Below are positions 36,601 through 49,700 of a stretch of 64,000 nt of DNA, piece after piece. The notes under the pieces are model-generated. The model made no database searches. It saw nothing but the letters and a program-made list of their open reading frames with translations, and had not been told where the DNA came from. A program made the position numbers and the translations under genes. Source of the DNA: Isoetes taiwanensis (Eukaryota; Streptophyta; Lycopodiopsida; Isoetales; Isoetaceae); contig JAJEKV010000061.1 of NCBI GenBank assembly GCA_021234155.1, positions 7,735,013-7,799,012 on the forward strand, given 5' to 3'. Position 1 is the stretch's first letter, and each line of letters opens with the position of its first letter.

Positions 36601-39600
36601 AACTGTTGTCTTGGAATGTGAGGGGAGTGGCTTCTTCCCCAAGTAAAAAGAAGCGGGTTGTCTCTTTACCTGTCTAAGTCTTCTCGACCTTTTGTTGCCT
36701 TCAAGAGCATAAATCTTGGCTGAGGTGATGTACATAAAGTAGCTAATGTATTTGGACGCGACTATAATGTCTTGGTGTCTGCTGATGCATCTAAGGCTGG
36801 TGTGCTTCTTGCATGGAAGTCTTCTGTGGATGTCACTTTTACTCAAACAGATAGGTTTGGGCGGTGGATAATAATCAAATGGAAAGATAAGGGCCAAGAA
36901 TGGGGTTTGATAAATGTATATGCTCATAATAGACCTCATCAGCGTGGTGCTTTGTGGGCAACTCTGAGGAGTAAAGTTTTTCAGCTTGGGCAGAATGTTG
37001 CATGGTTGCTCGTTTGGCTTATTTTTAATATGGTCGAGTTGGAAAGAGATAGAAGTGGTCGCGGCTTTGAAGTGGTGCAAGGATTCGAGCGAGAACAATG
37101 GCTACGCCTTTTACATGATGGTCAGCTTATAGAGATTGATGGTGATCAGTTCTTTACGTGGTGTAATGGTTGGACAGGAGCTGACAGAGCTTATGCAAGG
37201 CATGATAGAGGATACTTTAATACTTATGCAGCTGCTCGGCTAGCGGATCTTCGTCGCTCAAATCTTCTGGATAGCTCCGTGTCTGATCATAATCCACAAC
37301 TCCTAACTAATGATGTGGCTAATTGTCATCGACCTACCAGGACCTACTTTAAGCTTAATTGCAAGTACTTAGAGGATGATGAGTTCAAGCTTGGCTGTAG
37401 TCGGGCTTGATCTCGGGCCTTCTCACCTCGTAGGGGCATGTTCGGGGTTGTTGCGGCGTTATGCAGCGGTGGAAGTCATTTGCAAAAGAATATGGGAGAG
37501 TCGAGTCTTTGAAGCTAGAGGACTATTGACGGCATTGTACCAGAATTAGAAGTACTCCTAAATTAGGCCATACTAGTGGATCAGAGAAAAGGAATTATTA
37601 TCTCAGATCAAAGCTGAAGCCAAGGTGAAGGCAGGGTTGCAGTGGTTCAAGGACGGAGATAGATGTGCCCGGTTCTTTTTTGCGGCTGCAAGAAGAAGGA
37701 AACTTCGCCACTTTTATACATTCTTTGGTGTTGCGGATGGCGCTCTTATCTCCCGATCCGGTGAATCTTAAATAGTATCTTCATCATCACTTTTCTTCAT
37801 TCTTTGCACGACACGTTGCCCTTCGGAAGGACATGCAATTGGGCGTGTTGACTAAGGTGCGTCGATTGTTTACGACTTCTTGAGTCCAATATCGTGAAGG
37901 AGGACTTAAAAGCAGTTTGTGGCTCTCTTGAAAAGGACAAATGCCCGGTCTTGATGGTTTTCCTATTGAATTCTTTCGGAAGTGCTTTGGGACTGGTTGG
38001 AGGATGACATATATGATGCCTTTTGTGAGTTTCGGAGATTTAGGAGCCTTGATAAGATTTTGAATACTGGGTTGTATCTCTCTCATTCTAAAGAGCAAGG
38101 AACCCAAGACTATTTTCGGATCATGACCTATTACATTGCTTTTCCTCTGTGTACAAGATCTTTGCTAAGACATTGGCAGAAAGAGTCTGAGACATCTTGG
38201 CTGACGCTATCTCGTCAACACAATCTAGCTTTCTCCCTCGTCGTTGTATTCTCAACAACGTGGCTGCTGCATATGAAGGAATATATTGGGCCCGGTTACA
38301 GGGTCATAGAGCAGTGTATCTTAAGCTTGATTTTGCTAAAGCTTACGATAGTGTTGATTGGGGTTTCTTGGAGAGGTGTCTTATTGCACTTGGGTTTGGG
38401 GAGTCATTCACAAGGAATGTCATGAAGCTTCATACATCAGCCAGATCTACTGTCCTTTTCGCATGAGCCATCGATATTTTTTGTAGTGGGTAGAGGAATT
38501 GGCAAGGTTGTCCCTTAGCACCCTTGCTTTTTCACAATTGTGGCGGTATTATCCCGGCTCTTCTCCGTGGCTACCCAAGATGGCGTTATTCAAGGCCTCC
38601 CAATGGACGATGGTTCTCAAGAGGTATGTAACCAATATGCCGATGACACTTTTTTGTTCCTAATTGTCGAGGTTGAGAACCTTCGTAATGCTAAGCTATT
38701 ATTAGACACATTCTCCTTAGCATCAGAAGTTCTTGTAGGGTGGCAAAAATGTACAGCTTTGTGGACATTGGACAATCCCATCCCTCCCTGTATTTTGGAC
38801 TATCCATGGAAGATTCTTCTGCATGGCAATACCACAAAGTTGCTTGGTATCCCCTCCGCTTCAGATGCTTGGGATGAAATTATTAGTGGGTTGCAAAAGC
38901 ACTTGTTTTGGTGGAATACAGCTAAATTGTCCATGCCCGGTAAAATCACCGTGGCTAAATGTCTTCTTAGTAATACTCATGTCTACATGGCGTCTGCTCT
39001 CTTAGCTCCGCAGTGTAAGATGGAGGAGATTGTGCGTATCGTCAGAAATTTTATTTGGGGTGGAAATGAGTTAGGCGCGGTGGTCAAGGTAGCTTGGGCG
39101 AAACGCATTAGACCTAAGGCAGCTGGTGGTCTTGGTATGTTGGATTTTCACCTCCAAAGCAAGGTGATGATATCAAAGTTTATTTGGAGAATTTTCATTG
39201 GTAAGGATGATTCTCCTGGCCTGAGGTTGTTGGTGCAGTCGATTCAGCATTGTCTCCCATTTCATAAGGCCACCATTAAGCCCCTCCTTCCTTGGGCTTT
39301 GCTTTATCATATGCATCCGTATCCTAATGCTTCTCCCTTTCTAAAGGGGTTGCTTGCTGCATGGGACACTGTCAGGTCTATTTTCCATATTAATCTTGAG
39401 GCATGTCTTCAGTTGTCCACTCCATGCTGGTGGATTCCTTTGCACGACACTCCAGAGAATGTGCCTCTAAATGTGGTTGTTCATCCAAAGACACAATGAC
39501 GATGGATAGCAGCTGGTATGAGCACTATTGCAGCTTGGTATGAGTCTGGTCATCTCATGTCATGGGAAGCATTTAGAACAAAGTTCTTGTTGTACGAGAT

Positions 39601-40370
39601 GGAGCAGAGTAATCCTGGAATCATATTCTTTGCATTGTTGCCACGAGGATTCCGGTCCACGTGATTGAGGTAGTTGTATGGAGTTGCCATCAAGATATCC
39701 GGCCGAGGCGATTTGTGTCTTCGTGTATAAATTGCTTTTGCATTCTGAAATCCCTGCCTCCATCTAATAGGTGGCATCTTGAGTCCCCACCACAATGGAA
39801 AAGTGTTTGGATATGGGTATGGGATAAGTCGCTTTATCCCAAAGTAGTAGTTTTGTGGTGGCAAGTGATCCATAGATGCCTCGAGTCAGCGAGGTTAGTC
39901 CATAAAATGGATAATCGGATTTGAGCTCTGTCCTTTATGCCAGCAAAGGGTTGAGAGTATTGAGCATTGTTTTTCTTGTGTGAGTGATTTCGGTGATCAT
40001 GGTCTTGGTTGTTGACCCTATTTGGCGCGTCTCGATCTAACCGGCAAAATTTTGCTTGCTATCTATCGATGCTTGGCCCAAACTTCTGAAACGAGCTTTT
40101 CATCTCGCATGTGGCTGGCTTTTATGGTCAATCTGGAAGAGAAGGAGGTTGTTTATCTTTAAGGGCGTAGATACTGCAGATGAGATTGTTCTTCAGTGAG
40201 CGCAAAATAAAATTGTTATGGCTTACAATTGTTCTTCTCTTCATCAAGAGAAGAAAGTACTGATCTGGCATACTTATCTTCAGATTCATTCTTTTGCTTA
40301 GGCAGGTGGTTGTGCTCAGTTGGATCGGTTTGTCCACTGGGGTTATAATCCTGTCTTTGCATTTTATGTT
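36597..40370 (+). pseudogene. LINE ORF2: endonuclease and reverse transcriptase, broken
   Basis: It starts MKLLSWNVRGVASSP, the classic N-terminus of the APE-type endonuclease. LLAWKSSVDVTF and INVYAHN follow by 36960. The linker and reverse transcriptase begin near GQMPGLDGFPIEFF (about 37937). Motif A DFAKAYDSVDW is at about 38330, and motif C YADDTFLFL at about 38634. The C-terminal half is open from 38540 to 39499 (320 codons), and a CALCQQ...H zinc-knuckle-like region is readable near 39920-39985. Frameshifts or stops (near 36680, 37410, 37770, 38465 and 39500) disrupt it. The catalytic YADD is intact. Confidence 0.85.
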
Positions 40371-40436
40371 GCTCTAGTTTTTAGTTGGTGAATAAAGCTT
40401 GTCGTCCTTTAAAAAAAAAAAAAGGTTAGTTAAGTA

Positions 40437-41728
40437 TATTGTAAATATGATACTAAGTACTAGTAAAGTATGTCCTCTTTCTAAAACTAGTAAGCTATTT
40501 GCTTAAAATAAGTTGCTCTTTTTTGTGATCCTAGTTAAAAGAAAGGGCAATTCGAATTGTGCACTTAAAGGTACACTAAAGGTTGCCATGAACGAATAAG
40601 GGCACATCAAAATTTACCCTTAAAAAACAAGGTGCTGCGCACGGAGGGTTGCCCTCCATGGTCGGAGGGTGAAGTGGCATAAATCATACCCACCTGATGA
40701 TATAACAATCACAAAATTGCACAAAAATTGAAGTTTCACAACCTGTCAAATGAAAAGATGAAAAGAACAAAGATCGGATCACTGCCCAGCCAAACATACT
40801 ATAAAATATCTGTAAACCACAAAAGTACAAAGCACTAAATGCCAGAAACAGAGTGGTTAAATCAAGATGATTAATGAAAATAAGACAAAGCATATTCTGC
40901 ACTCCAAATGTCCTATACTCATTTTAGAAGATCAATTATACAGTTGTAGTGCTACAAATGTGGTTGAAATTTGATGATCTAGACTCAAGGAACAGAAGCA
41001 AAAACAACCTGCATCCACCATGCCAACATGGTTGGAAGTCGTGAGAATGCTTCAAAAAATCATGGGGCCAAGTATCAAGCCTTCCAGCTGCATCTCCAAT
41101 AATTAAGCACCTTTTTTCCATGCCCATGCAATGAGACATCTGATCAAGTGAAATACCTTGGATGGAGGTCCGCAGCGCTTTGGATCACTGCAACCGCTGC
41201 TCTATTCCAAGCTTAAACCTAAGATGTTTTGTATTTCGTGGAAAATTCTTTAATTTGAGGTATTTGGCTTGCAGTTTAAACTGGGGCATTCAGCCTCCAT
41301 TATGCGCGGATATTCGACTTACGGTTTAATGGAATCGAAGCCTATATATGGAGCCTATATTTCCTTCGTATGGCTTTAGATTGAACTTATATAACAGTTG
41401 CTGCTCTGCTATGCTGATGTGACAGAAGTGAACTGGTTTTAAATTTGTAACAGAATGTTCATTTTCATTTTGTTTTCAGTCCGTTTAAGAATTCTTTGCA
41501 TACATGCCTATTCCATATTACAAAAATATAAGAGAATTGAGAACATTAGGCCTATAATGCTAATTTGCCCTTCCTTAGGTATACTAAATCCAGAAATCGT
41601 TAACCACTCACCATTTAAATAGTGTCTTCAACTATTTCATATAATTATTAATAATGATGATATATGCATCCATTCATGCATATATCACAGAAGCTGCATC
41701 AACCACAAATGGTCTGTTCTACTTTTCC
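40437..41728. other. no gene recognised
   Basis: AT-rich sequence. The string 'caaggtgctgcgcacggagg' followed by GTTGCCCTCCA (about 40629-40660) recurs at 47228-47258, marking a short dispersed repeat. Nothing else is supported. Confidence 0.5.
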
Positions 41729-42576
<848 letters not shown>

Positions 42577-43354
42577 TTACTCTAAGACAACAAAGGAAAA
42601 TTGTTGCTATTTGATGGAATCTGCAATTGGCAATCAGTCCTCCACAATATTGAGAATATATTTGCCATGTTAATGTAAAATGCAAAAGGTCTATATGCAC
42701 TTATTACTACAAAAAATGGCATACTGCGTATCTATCTCCAACTGGTTTGGTAAAAGTTTGCAACAACACTCCCTGATCATCCTTATCCACCAAATTTCCA
42801 AGTTCCTCACAGAGCTTCAACTGCTCTGCATCTAAGATATCACCAACTCGATGTGGCACTTCCTTATAATAGGTTGGATTAGGCTTAGGCATAAACTCAA
42901 AACCTCCAACATTAGACCTCATAGCATCTCCTTCAAAGTGAAGAATATATCTTCATAAATTAAGGCAAGATGCTGCAATCCAGGGCCTTCATTGAGCTCA
43001 AGGTATGTCAAAATTTGTGATTCGCACTTCGTTCCATATGTGGGTTGGTCATAGGTAATCCCATCGATCCGAGCCATCGGATCGCCATTCTGGGAAGGGA
43101 CGAGCGCCTATATTAGGCCATTTGTATTTTGGCTCGGTTATCGGCGTCTTCTCACAGCAGCTCTTCTTCTCCTCTCGTGGCTTCCCTCCCTTCCCGCCCT
43201 GCTGACGGTGGCGCATGAGTCTTTTTTCATTTGTATTTTTTATTGTTCATGCCTCTTTGTTGTTCTCCACCTGTGAGTGTTGCTATTCTTATGTTTCTGT
43301 TTCATCGCCCTGCTATTCTTATGTTTCTGTTCCATTACCCTCTTGTTGTGTTGT

Positions 43355-43540
43355 TCTCCACCTGCAGGTGATGCTATTCATTTTCACCTCGAGGGTGATG
43401 CATATTTTTACATAATGGTTCTCCACCCGCTGGGTGATGCTTTATGCTGTTTATTTCCACCTCGAGGGTGATGCATGTTTTTTCATAATGGTTCTCCACC
43501 TGCTGGGTGATGCTTTTTCCACCCTATGGATGATGCTATC
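43355..43540 (+). repeat. tandem units with CCACC...GGTGATGC hairpin motifs
   Basis: Repeats of 'ccacctcgagggtgatgcat' and 'ggttctccacctgctgggtg' alternate with a unit of about 73 bp, in two full copies and one partial. Each motif is a small inverted repeat (CCACC and GGTG around CTCGAG or TGCA). Confidence 0.85.
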
Positions 43541-43675
43541 TTTTTCTGTTATGTTCTTTTTTCCTCTGTTTTCATTTTCGGACCTTCTTGGTGCAGCTTA
43601 TGCTGTTTGTTTTCTCTTACCATTTAGGGGTGTTTTTTTGGGAGTTTTTTGGTATTGCTTGCAGGATTCCGCCGT

Positions 43676-43850
43676 TTTCCGCCGTCTGTTGGGGTCCTGC
43701 TCTATTTATGTTCGCCATCACCCCTCTCCTTCGGTTCTCCATGGACACATTCGGGGAAGGCTTTCGCCGTTTGCTGGGGTCGTGCTCTATTTTGCGTTCG
43801 CCATCAACTCGTTTCTCTCCGTTCTCCAGGCAACACATTCAAGGTTGTTG
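43676..43850 (+). repeat. tandem duplication, unit about 85 bp
   Basis: 'cgccgtctgttggggtcctg' followed by 'ctctattt', 'tgttcgccatca' and 'ttctcc' recurs as 'cgccgtttgctggggtcgtg' with the same order. Two copies. Confidence 0.85.
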
Positions 43851-43878
43851 GCGACCATTTCTCATTAGGGTTTTCCTC

Positions 43879-43902
43879 AAAAACCCGAAAGGGCGGGTTT
43901 TT
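43879..43902. other. GC hairpin followed by T run
   Basis: AAAAACCCG, a six-base loop, then CGGGTTTTT. It looks like a bacterial intrinsic terminator but lies in plant transposon-like sequence, so no function is inferred. Confidence 0.6.
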
Positions 43903-44845
43903 TTATCCCGATGAGAAGTTGTCGCCATTACCCTTTTATTTTGCCTTGGCAAATTTCTTTTTGGGGGGTAGTCCGATATTGTTCCTATGGCCGGCTATCC
44001 CCTCTCTCTCTCCCTAGTTTTCCACTCATTGTATACTGCTGCTGTGATGAATGACAAGCCTATCTATGTGTCTCTCGCGAGTCCCTTCCCAGAATAACAC
44101 CATCTCATTATTCCTAGCCAAGATCATGCTATTAAGTCACTTTCAGCAGTGCCAATGTCACTAACTCTGCAAATTCTGGGAAACCTATAAACATGGACAC
44201 ATACTCTATATCATCATCTAAAAGATTGAATACATTTCCCACTACATAGTCAAGCCGAAGCAATCCGGCGGACATTGGATATGACTCAACAGGTTCATAA
44301 CTGGGAAGGGAGGCGCCATTACATTGATTCAAAGTAATATATCTTAGCACCACATCACCATATAAATGCACCTCAACTATTGTAACACTCTTACCCGATT
44401 CTTCACAAATTTTGGGCTCCAAAACTCCAAGCGCTCCATTTTGACACTCGAATCAAATGCCTCCTTTGCATCATCAACTTCTATGGCTACAGTTCTTACT
44501 CCAAAGCCATGGGCATAGTAAGAACTTTGGGCTTATTCCGGAGAGTATGCAAGATGAGGAGAAACAGGTTCATTTCTATCACAGATACAAAGAAAGCATA
44601 AGGGGCAGTAAAGGCAAAAAGCAGATCATTTGACTTGATAACATAGCTACAATAGAGATGATTTCCTGTAGTATAATGGCTAATTTAGCAACCAGATCCA
44701 TGCCTAAACCCCATGCAGAATGGTGCCATATGTTGGATGAATCTCCACATCAAAACTCAACATGGTGGAACCGCCGGACTCCAAATATATCTGTTTTAGA
44801 ATTTTTTCTGATGAATTTGTCAAAACCCACAAGGTGTTTGATCTG

Positions 44846-45409
44846 TACTCTAACATCTGCCACAACTATGAAAACTACAGCTGAGTTACGCTGCAGAAGA
44901 GAGTAGATTTTTCCTCCAAAACATCAATGATGTCTGAATGCTTTGCAAGATTAAGCAAGTTCAATCAGAAGCCATGCAGGAGAAAGAGGGCTCCGTATGC
45001 CTGCCGAACTAAGAATCTGCCTGCTCATCAAAATAAGGGCGACCAACATCTAGGTGCCGTCTAAAAATGTGACTTCACGAACAAGAAAAAAAGGGTAACA
45101 TCGTGGATTAACAAAACTCATCACAAAGATGCAATCTTTTATAGACGCGATCGAGCTAAATGAAAAACTTTAGGAATATGACAGATAGCAAAACACAACC
45201 TGGAACAGATGAGCTAACCCTGATTTCATGCGCAGCTGAAGCAACAAATGAAGAAATCTTTAGATCGAAAGTCCCTACCTCCATGTAGACCCTGATCTCA
45301 TGCGCCCTCCTATTGCATTTGATCATAACTGTCTAGTGCATCCTGGCCAAATCCCTTTCCAACATATTCTGCAATAAGTATATTCTATGAATGTCATGTA
45401 TCTGCAGCA
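44846..45409. other. no gene recognised
   Basis: The minus strand may hold a few further decayed codons of the HPPD N-terminus up to about 44880. Beyond that nothing is supported. Confidence 0.4.
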
Positions 45410-46760
45410 TATCAAAACTTCTCTAGCTTTGAAAGTGAGCCATACTTCGCATACATGTCAACCAAAATGCTTCCAACAGAAAGAACTTTCCCAAATCTCC
45501 TTTGTGAAACATAAGAAGCTGCACGCTCTGTATTTCTTTGGACCAACTGGTCAAAGGATGTCGATCCTAGTTCTGTATTTATATATGTCTTGCAAGCATT
45601 GAGGAAGGCTAACCAAGTTTCCATAAAAAAGGTGCATTCTTTGCATTTCAACAATTTCCAGCTTCATGTAAATGTCTTGGATGTACAAAGAGATCAACCA
45701 TGTAAGTACAATGATCTATTGACATTGATGGAGCAATGCCATATTCTTCAATCACCTGAAAATACTCCCTACTCTTTGTAAGCAGAATGGCAGGCTGCAT
45801 GCCCTAAGAAGACATATAAAAGTGGCATTAGCTGGCCTAAAGCCATACTATTGCATCTCTTAAAAATACTGAAAGGCCATATTAATCTCATGGTTCATGC
45901 CATATCCTCTTATTATTTCTGTCCAGGTCACGACATCTCGCACTGGAAGTTTATCAAGGATTTCTCATGCCCCATCAACTGGGCCACACTTGACATACAT
46001 TCCTATCAAGATGTTGCCAACAACACGGTCTCTTTCAAATCCTGTTTCAGCAATCGTAGCATAAATCTTCCGGCCCATCAATGGCTCCAATGATGCCATA
46101 ATCTAGATGGTGACCATTTCCAACATATCCACCCCCATGCATCTTCAGGTACTAACCTGAGAGTGCATGTGATTGTCCAGAAGCAATATATCCTATTTCA
46201 AGTTGCATCTTCTTATAGCGTTTTATCTTGATTCAATCTATTTTCAAGAAATCTTTCAATTAGGACAGTCCAAGTTATTGTGCTTCACTCTGGTAGAATA
46301 TCAAAAAATCTCTGAGCCTTCAGAAGTGAGCTGCATTGGGCATATATGTCAGTTAAAGTACTGCCAACAAAACATATCCTCTTCCAACCCCTTCAGAAAG
46401 CCTCAACATGTAATTCACGGCCTTTCACTAATGCTACAACATTGCCACAAGCTTTTAAAATGCATGTAAGTGTGATTGCTCGGGATAAATGCCCTTAGTT
46501 TGCATCTGCTCATGGCACATTGCAAAATGTTGCTTGGGTCTCTAGAAGAAGACTACATTTGAAATACATGCCTACCAATACACTACATACCCCAATTGTA
46601 CCACTTCCTTGCGCAATTTTCTCCTTGTCTATGGCTGCAGTATATGAACAAGCTTTCCATCTGCAAATAGAAGTGGTAACATTTGGATTCACATTCTCCA
46701 ATCGCATTTGTTCAAGACAAACTAAAGCTTCCAGACATAATCTAGTTTCTACATGAAGAC
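45410..46760 (-). pseudogene. pentatricopeptide repeat (PPR) protein, PLS/E type
   Basis: PPR proteins bind organellar RNA. Minus-strand blocks with several stops and frameshifts read as PPR motifs: MRLENVNPNVTTSICRWKAC, ITLTCILKACGNVVALVKG, CFVGSTLTDIYAQCSSLLKA, GRKIYATIAETGFERDRVVG, NILIGMYVKCGPVDGA, LPVRDVVTWTEIIRGYGMNH and YGFRPANATFICLLRACS. C-terminal parts follow: EYGIAPSMSIDHCTYMVDLF, and an E-domain-like ACKTYINTELG with FDQLVQ and ERAASYV. The repeat style (LIDMYxKCG) is that of the PLS class. No DYW domain was found. At least five in-frame stops mean a pseudogene. Confidence 0.85.
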
Positions 46761-49700
46761 AGGTATTACATCAAGTGTCCCACATCATGCCGTACGTCTT
46801 CCTGAAATCATTTGGACACTCTGAGCAAGAATTATAGGCAACCTTGAATAATTGCCAACAACACATATCTCCATTGAAGGTGGTCCAAATAGAATAGATG
46901 CATAATCTGGCTTTGCTTTGGGCGAACTTCTGCCAGACATGGCTACTCCTGATGCCCCTCATTTCCGACGCTAAGTAGTGGTTAGTTTCAAATCCCACAT
47001 CAGCTCCACGGGTAACAGACCAGCTCCACGGGCTACGTCAGTTTAGAAAGGAAAATCTTCGGTTTGCCCTGCCAGTTACTCGGTTGGAGCATCCTGGATC
47101 CAGAACGCAGGTGACCGAGAGTTTACAACAAATAGTAGGTTTGGAGCAGTCAGCAGCATATCCTGGTATATTCTAGCATATACCTAGGATATGCCATAAA
47201 CCGGGTTTGCCTAGGGGCAACCCAAACAAGGTGCTGCGCACGGGGGGTTGCCCTCCAGTGCCCGAAAGTGTGTTTTCATGGGTTCTGTTTCGTCATTTTG
47301 TGTTGTGTCTTGTTTGTTTTATGTGAGACAATGTATGTCTCATATGCATGCTCTGCATGCATGTTTCTATATTCTACAAGACATCTACGAACTCAAAATT
47401 CTCAATCCCTCAATTTCATAAATTCCTAGCATAAACTTCATCATTCCTACAACTAATGTCATAAGTTTTCACCGTAGGAGGTTGAGCTTTGGGCACATCA
47501 GTACATTGTACCTTCTCAACCCTCATAGTCTTGGAACTGTTTTGGTCCTTTGTAGAGAGCTTATGCACCTTCTTTAGGATTCGGCGAACTACAAATTTTC
47601 GATTTTGAAAGGTCTCATGTTACAGAATAGGGTGGAATAGAATTGAACAATGAGGATTGTCTGAAGGGGATTGTCTGCACCTGAGAAGCTGAGAAGCTGC
47701 GAATCTTCTGGCGCCAAGCTGCCAAGGGCTTCCGCCGGGCAGCCAGATGCAAGCATACAAACATGCTTTAAGCACCTATTGTTTCCTCTTTGCTTTCTGC
47801 TTTGCTTATGTACCTACACAGGTCCTTTCTGAGGTTTCTTCTTGAGGCTTCTATATAAACTTACTTTATGAATCCAGGGTTTTGAAGTTTACAATGTGAA
47901 AGCTTTAGAAGCTCTAGTTCGGATTGTGCATTGGGTGGTTGGGAGGTTCGCAGGAGTGCTGCAGAGGTTCCCCAGAGGTTCAGAAGAAGACTCCAACTTC
48001 TAGTAAAAATGCAGTTCTGTCTGAGCTATGTCACATTTTCAATGAATGCCACCTCTTCTTCTTATCTGTTCTTCACTCTCAATTGTTCTTATCTGTGTCT
48101 TGTGAATGCACAATGGTAGCACATTCATTTTTTATGTGTATGGATTCAAGTATACCATGTATGTATATGCGTATTTAGGCATATGGGTATGTGGGGCTGA
48201 TGTGTAAATTCCACGGCCCTTGATTTGGCATATTCATGGAACTATGCTTGAATCCAATGATCCAAAAAAAACAATAAGGATATAACAATAAGGATAGAAT
48301 AGAACAATATATGATCATTGAAGCATAACAATGATCTTCGAATATGATTCCTATATCTATCTATTGAAATGTGATTTAGATATGATTAACCAACATCCCA
48401 GATTATTGGCTTCTGGATTTTGGTCAAAAACCCAAAAAGAAAGAAAAATGGGCCTCCTATGTTGAATTCACAAATGAGAGAGCTCAAAAGTCCATCCATG
48501 TTAATATTTTAATTCGTCTGGCTTGTCTTATTGAATCACAATAATGATATCCGAATATGATTTTTTATCGTGTGCTACTCCAGACTTGTCCCACGAAGTT
48601 TGGTGTTTTTGAAATATGTTCATGGGCTACCAAGTTGATACTTCAAGTTTAGTCTGAGATCTTCTCGACTTTTTGAATTGAATATGATCCTATTCGTGTT
48701 ACTAATCAATCTAATTTTCAAGTTAGGTATGTCTTGCTGTCTTAACCGACCCATTCTGCATATCTTGGCACCTGTGTGCGAACAATGTAATATTAGGCTA
48801 TCATATAATCATGCATACCTTGAGGTGAGTGCCTATGAATTTGTTACGATCAAAGCATGTACAACAATATGCGGAGGCAGTTTTGTCCTGGTTTAGGTAT
48901 AGGTGCTACTTTATTAATCCATTATTATACCGATCCTTCCTTATATAGCAATATGGTCACCATTTGCCTTGTTCCTCTACAAGCTCTCTTGTTTTTGCAA
49001 TGCATATCCATAAGAGGTGAAGGATAGTTCATGAATGACTAGCAAAATTCTATGCAAACATAGATGAATTGTTGACGTTGGATTGGTAGAATTGTGTAGC
49101 ATTAATCCATTTCAGATACAGGAAGATAGATCATCATGGCTACCATCTAGATACACTATATGTCCACGTCCCCTGAGATGCTGCAACAAATGGCACAAGT
49201 GTTACCGATGTATAATAGTCTCAGATTGCTTCTGGTGGCATGCAGTCTTACATAACCAAATTCTTCACTTATATACAATGACCAGTGTGGCTGTGGAAAT
49301 ATAGGAAAATCAGGGTGGTCTCGCATCAATATGATGGAAACCATTTTGATTGCCATTGCGTCCAAAACACGATCTGGTAAGTTGTAATAGAGGTAGAGAT
49401 TGGTCTATAAATAAACTGCAGAAATTTTTCCGGGATAAATCCCAGCCTCTCTTCCTTTTCCGCCTAACGAAGGGGCATCCTCTGCATAATCTACAGACAA
49501 GAGGGAGTCAAGCTTCACCTTTCACCTTCTGCAGTGACGCCATTCCTTTGCCTGGACGAACGAGATGCGCAACTCCTGAAGGAAAAGCAGTTAAAGCACT
49601 TCAAAATTTGGAGATGGCATCGAAAAAACCCAGTTGGAAGACCAATAATAACGTTTTCACCAGACTAACCACAAGTCATAAATAAAGTCAAGGCATGCGC

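Larger units (their letters stand above)
34685..40423 (+). mobile_element. near-complete L1-type LINE with 9-bp target-site duplication
   Basis: AGTTAAGTA precedes the element (34676-34684) and recurs just after its A-run (40428-40436). Between them lie a 5' UTR of about 236 bp, ORF1, ORF2 with endonuclease and reverse transcriptase, a 3' UTR ending AATAAAGCTTGTCGTCCTTT, and a 13-A tail (40411-40423). Length is about 5.7 kb. Both ORFs contain frameshifts and stops, so it cannot move on its own, but it is the most complete LINE of the window. The 3' end is shared with the ORF1-only copy at 15700-17346. Confidence 0.85.
43060..44092. mobile_element. 1-kb insertion splitting HPPD, with inverted repeats
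   Basis: HPPD sequence stops at about 43059 and resumes at about 44093 on the plus-strand map. The inserted segment has a 15-bp inverted repeat: ATTCTGGGAAGGGAC (43087-43101) and its complement (44081-44095). A TAA/AAT trinucleotide occurs at both junctions, which would fit a 3-bp target duplication, but the left repeat lies about 27 bp inside the junction, so the exact ends are ambiguous. The inside is pyrimidine-rich and holds two sets of tandem repeats and a GC hairpin. No transposase is seen. A non-autonomous DNA element is the likeliest reading. Confidence 0.6.
42731..44845 (-). pseudogene. 4-hydroxyphenylpyruvate dioxygenase (HPPD), interrupted by an insertion
   Basis: HPPD converts 4-hydroxyphenylpyruvate to homogentisate for tocopherol and plastoquinone. 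Minus-strand blocks in order: HLVGFDKFIRKNSKTD, GVRRFHHVEF, stop, CGDSSNIWHHSAWGLGMDLV, KSNDLLFAFTAPYAFF, GFGVRTVAIEVDDAKEAFDS, EVHLYGDVVLRY, RLDYVVGNV, FIGFPEFAEL and NNEMVL. An insertion (43060-44092) follows, then QPTYGTK, YLELNEGPGLQHLALIYEDI, RSNVGGFEFMPKPNPTYY and DDQGVLLQTFTKPVGDR. His ligands in RFHHVEF and GLQHLAL are visible. The last exon, with the Glu ligand, is absent; the break falls directly after KPVGDR. Several frameshifts and a Trp-to-stop change (VEF*CGD) disable it. Confidence 0.9.

Noticed and set aside
36379-37098. Minus-strand open frame of 239 codons
   Set aside because: It lies antisense to LINE ORF1 and ORF2, whose endonuclease and MKLLSWNVRG start are recognisable on the plus strand. 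It also spans a local tandem repeat.
43879-43902. Intrinsic transcription terminator
   Set aside because: The hairpin plus T run has the bacterial form, but the context is a plant nuclear insertion, so it is reported only as a hairpin.
43434-44017. Phe-rich open frames of 108-144 codons in the HPPD insertion
   Set aside because: All three forward frames are open because the segment is pyrimidine-rich and tandemly repeated. No domain is recognisable.
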